In this document: piece after piece, positions 63,419-64,000 of the stretch
How positions within the stretch are numbered: position 1 is the stretch's first letter
Layout: each line of letters opens with the position of its first letter
Origin: Vibrio sp. 99-70-13A1
GTDB taxonomy: Bacteria; Pseudomonadota; Gammaproteobacteria; Enterobacterales; Vibrionaceae
DNA length: 64,000 bases
Direction: 5' to 3'
Assembly (NCBI RefSeq): GCF_013114625.1
Contig: NZ_VTXD01000005.1
Coordinates: 1-64,000 of the forward strand
Notes under the pieces: model-generated
What the model saw: only the letters and a program-made list of their open reading frames with translations
Database searches by the model: none
Told to the model about the DNA's origin: nothing
Translations under genes and position numbers: made by a program

Positions 63419-64000
63419 TGGAATTAACACTCATCGAAGGGCAACGAATCCCCGTCACGCTTGACTCTGAATGGATTTTCATCGAGCAAGCTGAAGGGAA
63501 AATCAGCGTTGAAATTGAAGCTACAGGTGAGGTTTTTACCCTACCTGTAAAATCACTGTATAAATATACAGGTGCGCGATTTGGACGAATTTTCATATCT
63601 GGCATTGGTCGCTTGGTGTTTGAGCATGGCGTGGGCACCTTCACGCCGCCAATTGAAGGGCAAGCCGTCACAGTCAGCACCATGCCAGCGGTTCAACTTG
63701 CTGCCAATCAACAAATCAAAGCCTTGATTGAGGCTTTGCCGTTAATTGGTTTACAGCCTGACCAGCGCATCCATGTAGACAGCGTACCGGAATTGATACT
63801 CGCGGCAGGTCAGCGCGTGGCGATTGATTCCATGCCCGTAATGCGCATGGCATCGAATCAAGTGATTGGCTTTCAAGCCTCCAACATGTTGGCAAGCCAA
63901 AAACAGGTGATGCCGTTTTCACTGCCTAGAAACAATGACCGCCGCAACTTGGTGCTATCCGCGCCGAAAAGTAATGTCGGGGTGATTGTGGTCAATGGCG
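63418..64000 (+). CDS. Provirus structural protein, N-terminal part (candidate spike or vertex protein)
   Basis: An open frame starts with ATG at 63418 and runs to the window end without a stop, at least 194 residues. It is beta-rich (TLIEGQRIPVTLDSEW, VRMASNQVIGFQ-type strands) with no hydrophobic span. After one beta domain near 1-80 there is a Pro/Gln-rich repeated style (LPLIGLQPDQRIHVDSVPEL, ILAAGQRVAIDSMP) of hydrophobic-polar alternations. By position it could be the receptor-binding spike or penton, but PM2 P1 similarity is not visible to me. Confidence 0.6.
   Translation, partial: MELTLIEGQRIPVTLDSEWIFIEQAEGKISVEIEATGEVFTLPVKSLYKYTGARFGRIFISGIGRLVFEHGVGTFTPPIEGQAVTVSTMPAVQLAANQQIKALIEALPLIGLQPDQRIHVDSVPELILAAGQRVAIDSMPVMRMASNQVIGFQASNMLASQKQVMPFSLPRNNDRRNLVLSAPKSNVGVIVVNG

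Larger units (their letters stand above)
55634..64000 (+). mobile_element. Incomplete corticovirus-like (PM2-type) provirus integrated at dif
   Basis: From the dif-like site to the window end every gene reads as part of one compact phage genome. A leftward repressor is followed by a rightward early operon with overlapping starts and stops, an HUH replication initiator, a packaging ATPase of FtsK/HerA-A32 type and a small membrane protein. A PM2 P2-like major capsid protein and several single-span proteins follow. No tail, terminase, portal, integrase or Zot gene is present. The late part is visibly richer in G+C than the host. The right boundary is outside the window; PM2 itself is about 10 kb, so 1.5-3 kb are probably missing. 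Confidence 0.8.

Noticed and set aside
55677..64000. Filamentous (inovirus) prophage instead of a corticovirus
   Set aside because: The ATPase lacks the membrane span of Zot, there is no pIII-like protein in view, and the 61060 product is a soluble beta-rich protein of capsid size. Small membrane proteins and an HUH initiator alone would not separate the two.

Overview
The window is a stretch of Vibrio chromosome 1 near the replication terminus. The evidence is the gene order ycbZ-fabA-rmf-DUF3466-uup-glutaredoxin-rlmKL-zapC-pyrD-gdh-pepN-prc-proQ, the Ter-macrodomain gene matP, a perfect matS site inside the AroH-type DAHP synthase gene, and a dif1-like Xer site at 55634-55661. Codon and base composition are AT-rich and typical of Vibrionaceae up to about 57 kb. 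I cannot name the species.

Layout. Positions 1-4983 are the 3' part of a giant type I-secreted RTX adhesin. Positions 5-9.4 kb hold rlmI, a chemoreceptor, acylphosphatase, tusE and yccA. Positions 9.6-13.8 kb carry the leftward aapJQMP general amino-acid ABC importer, with a stem-loop after aapJ. Positions 14.3-18 kb carry a siroheme synthase, yajQ, an AroH-like DAHP synthase and a stand-alone PEP-synthase-like domain protein that lacks the catalytic cysteine. Positions 18.3-22.8 kb carry a DUF4442 protein, an unrecognised membrane protein, cvfB-like and rsmF. Positions 23-32 kb carry letB/letA (yebT/yebS), an ABC exporter, msrC, proQ and prc. Positions 32-43 kb carry a small secreted protein, pepN, a DUF2835 protein, the 180-kDa-class NAD-glutamate dehydrogenase, pyrD and zapC. 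Positions 44-53.6 kb carry rlmKL, a glutaredoxin-like protein, uup, a DUF3466 protein, rmf, fabA, ycbZ, matP and a DUF3634 protein. Positions 53.7-55.4 kb hold an orphan secreted TolA-domain-III-like protein and an HDOD-type protein just outside the Xer site.

From 55634 to the window end lies an incomplete provirus. It has a leftward HTH/DUF3693 repressor and a tightly overlapping early operon ending in an HUH replication initiator. A late operon follows with a 240-residue A32/FtsK-HerA-type packaging ATPase, a tiny membrane protein, a probable double-jelly-roll major capsid protein resembling PM2 P2, and a run of small single-membrane-span virion-type proteins. This is the plan of a corticovirus (PM2-like tailless, membrane-containing phage). 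No integrase gene is visible and the left end is a dif-like site whose XerC arm is canonical and XerD arm is divergent. It therefore appears to be an integrative mobile element exploiting host XerCD. The right end, lysis genes and attR lie beyond the window.

How the genes fit together: the host part is mostly housekeeping, with amino-acid uptake (aap), peptide breakdown (pepN, prc) and glutamate oxidation (gdh) forming a nitrogen/carbon scavenging theme. Other parts cover envelope lipid transport (letAB), ribosome modification and hibernation (rlmI, rlmKL, rsmF, rmf, tusE) and terminus organisation (matP, matS, dif). All family assignments come from reading the sequence and from remembered family features; no database search was run.
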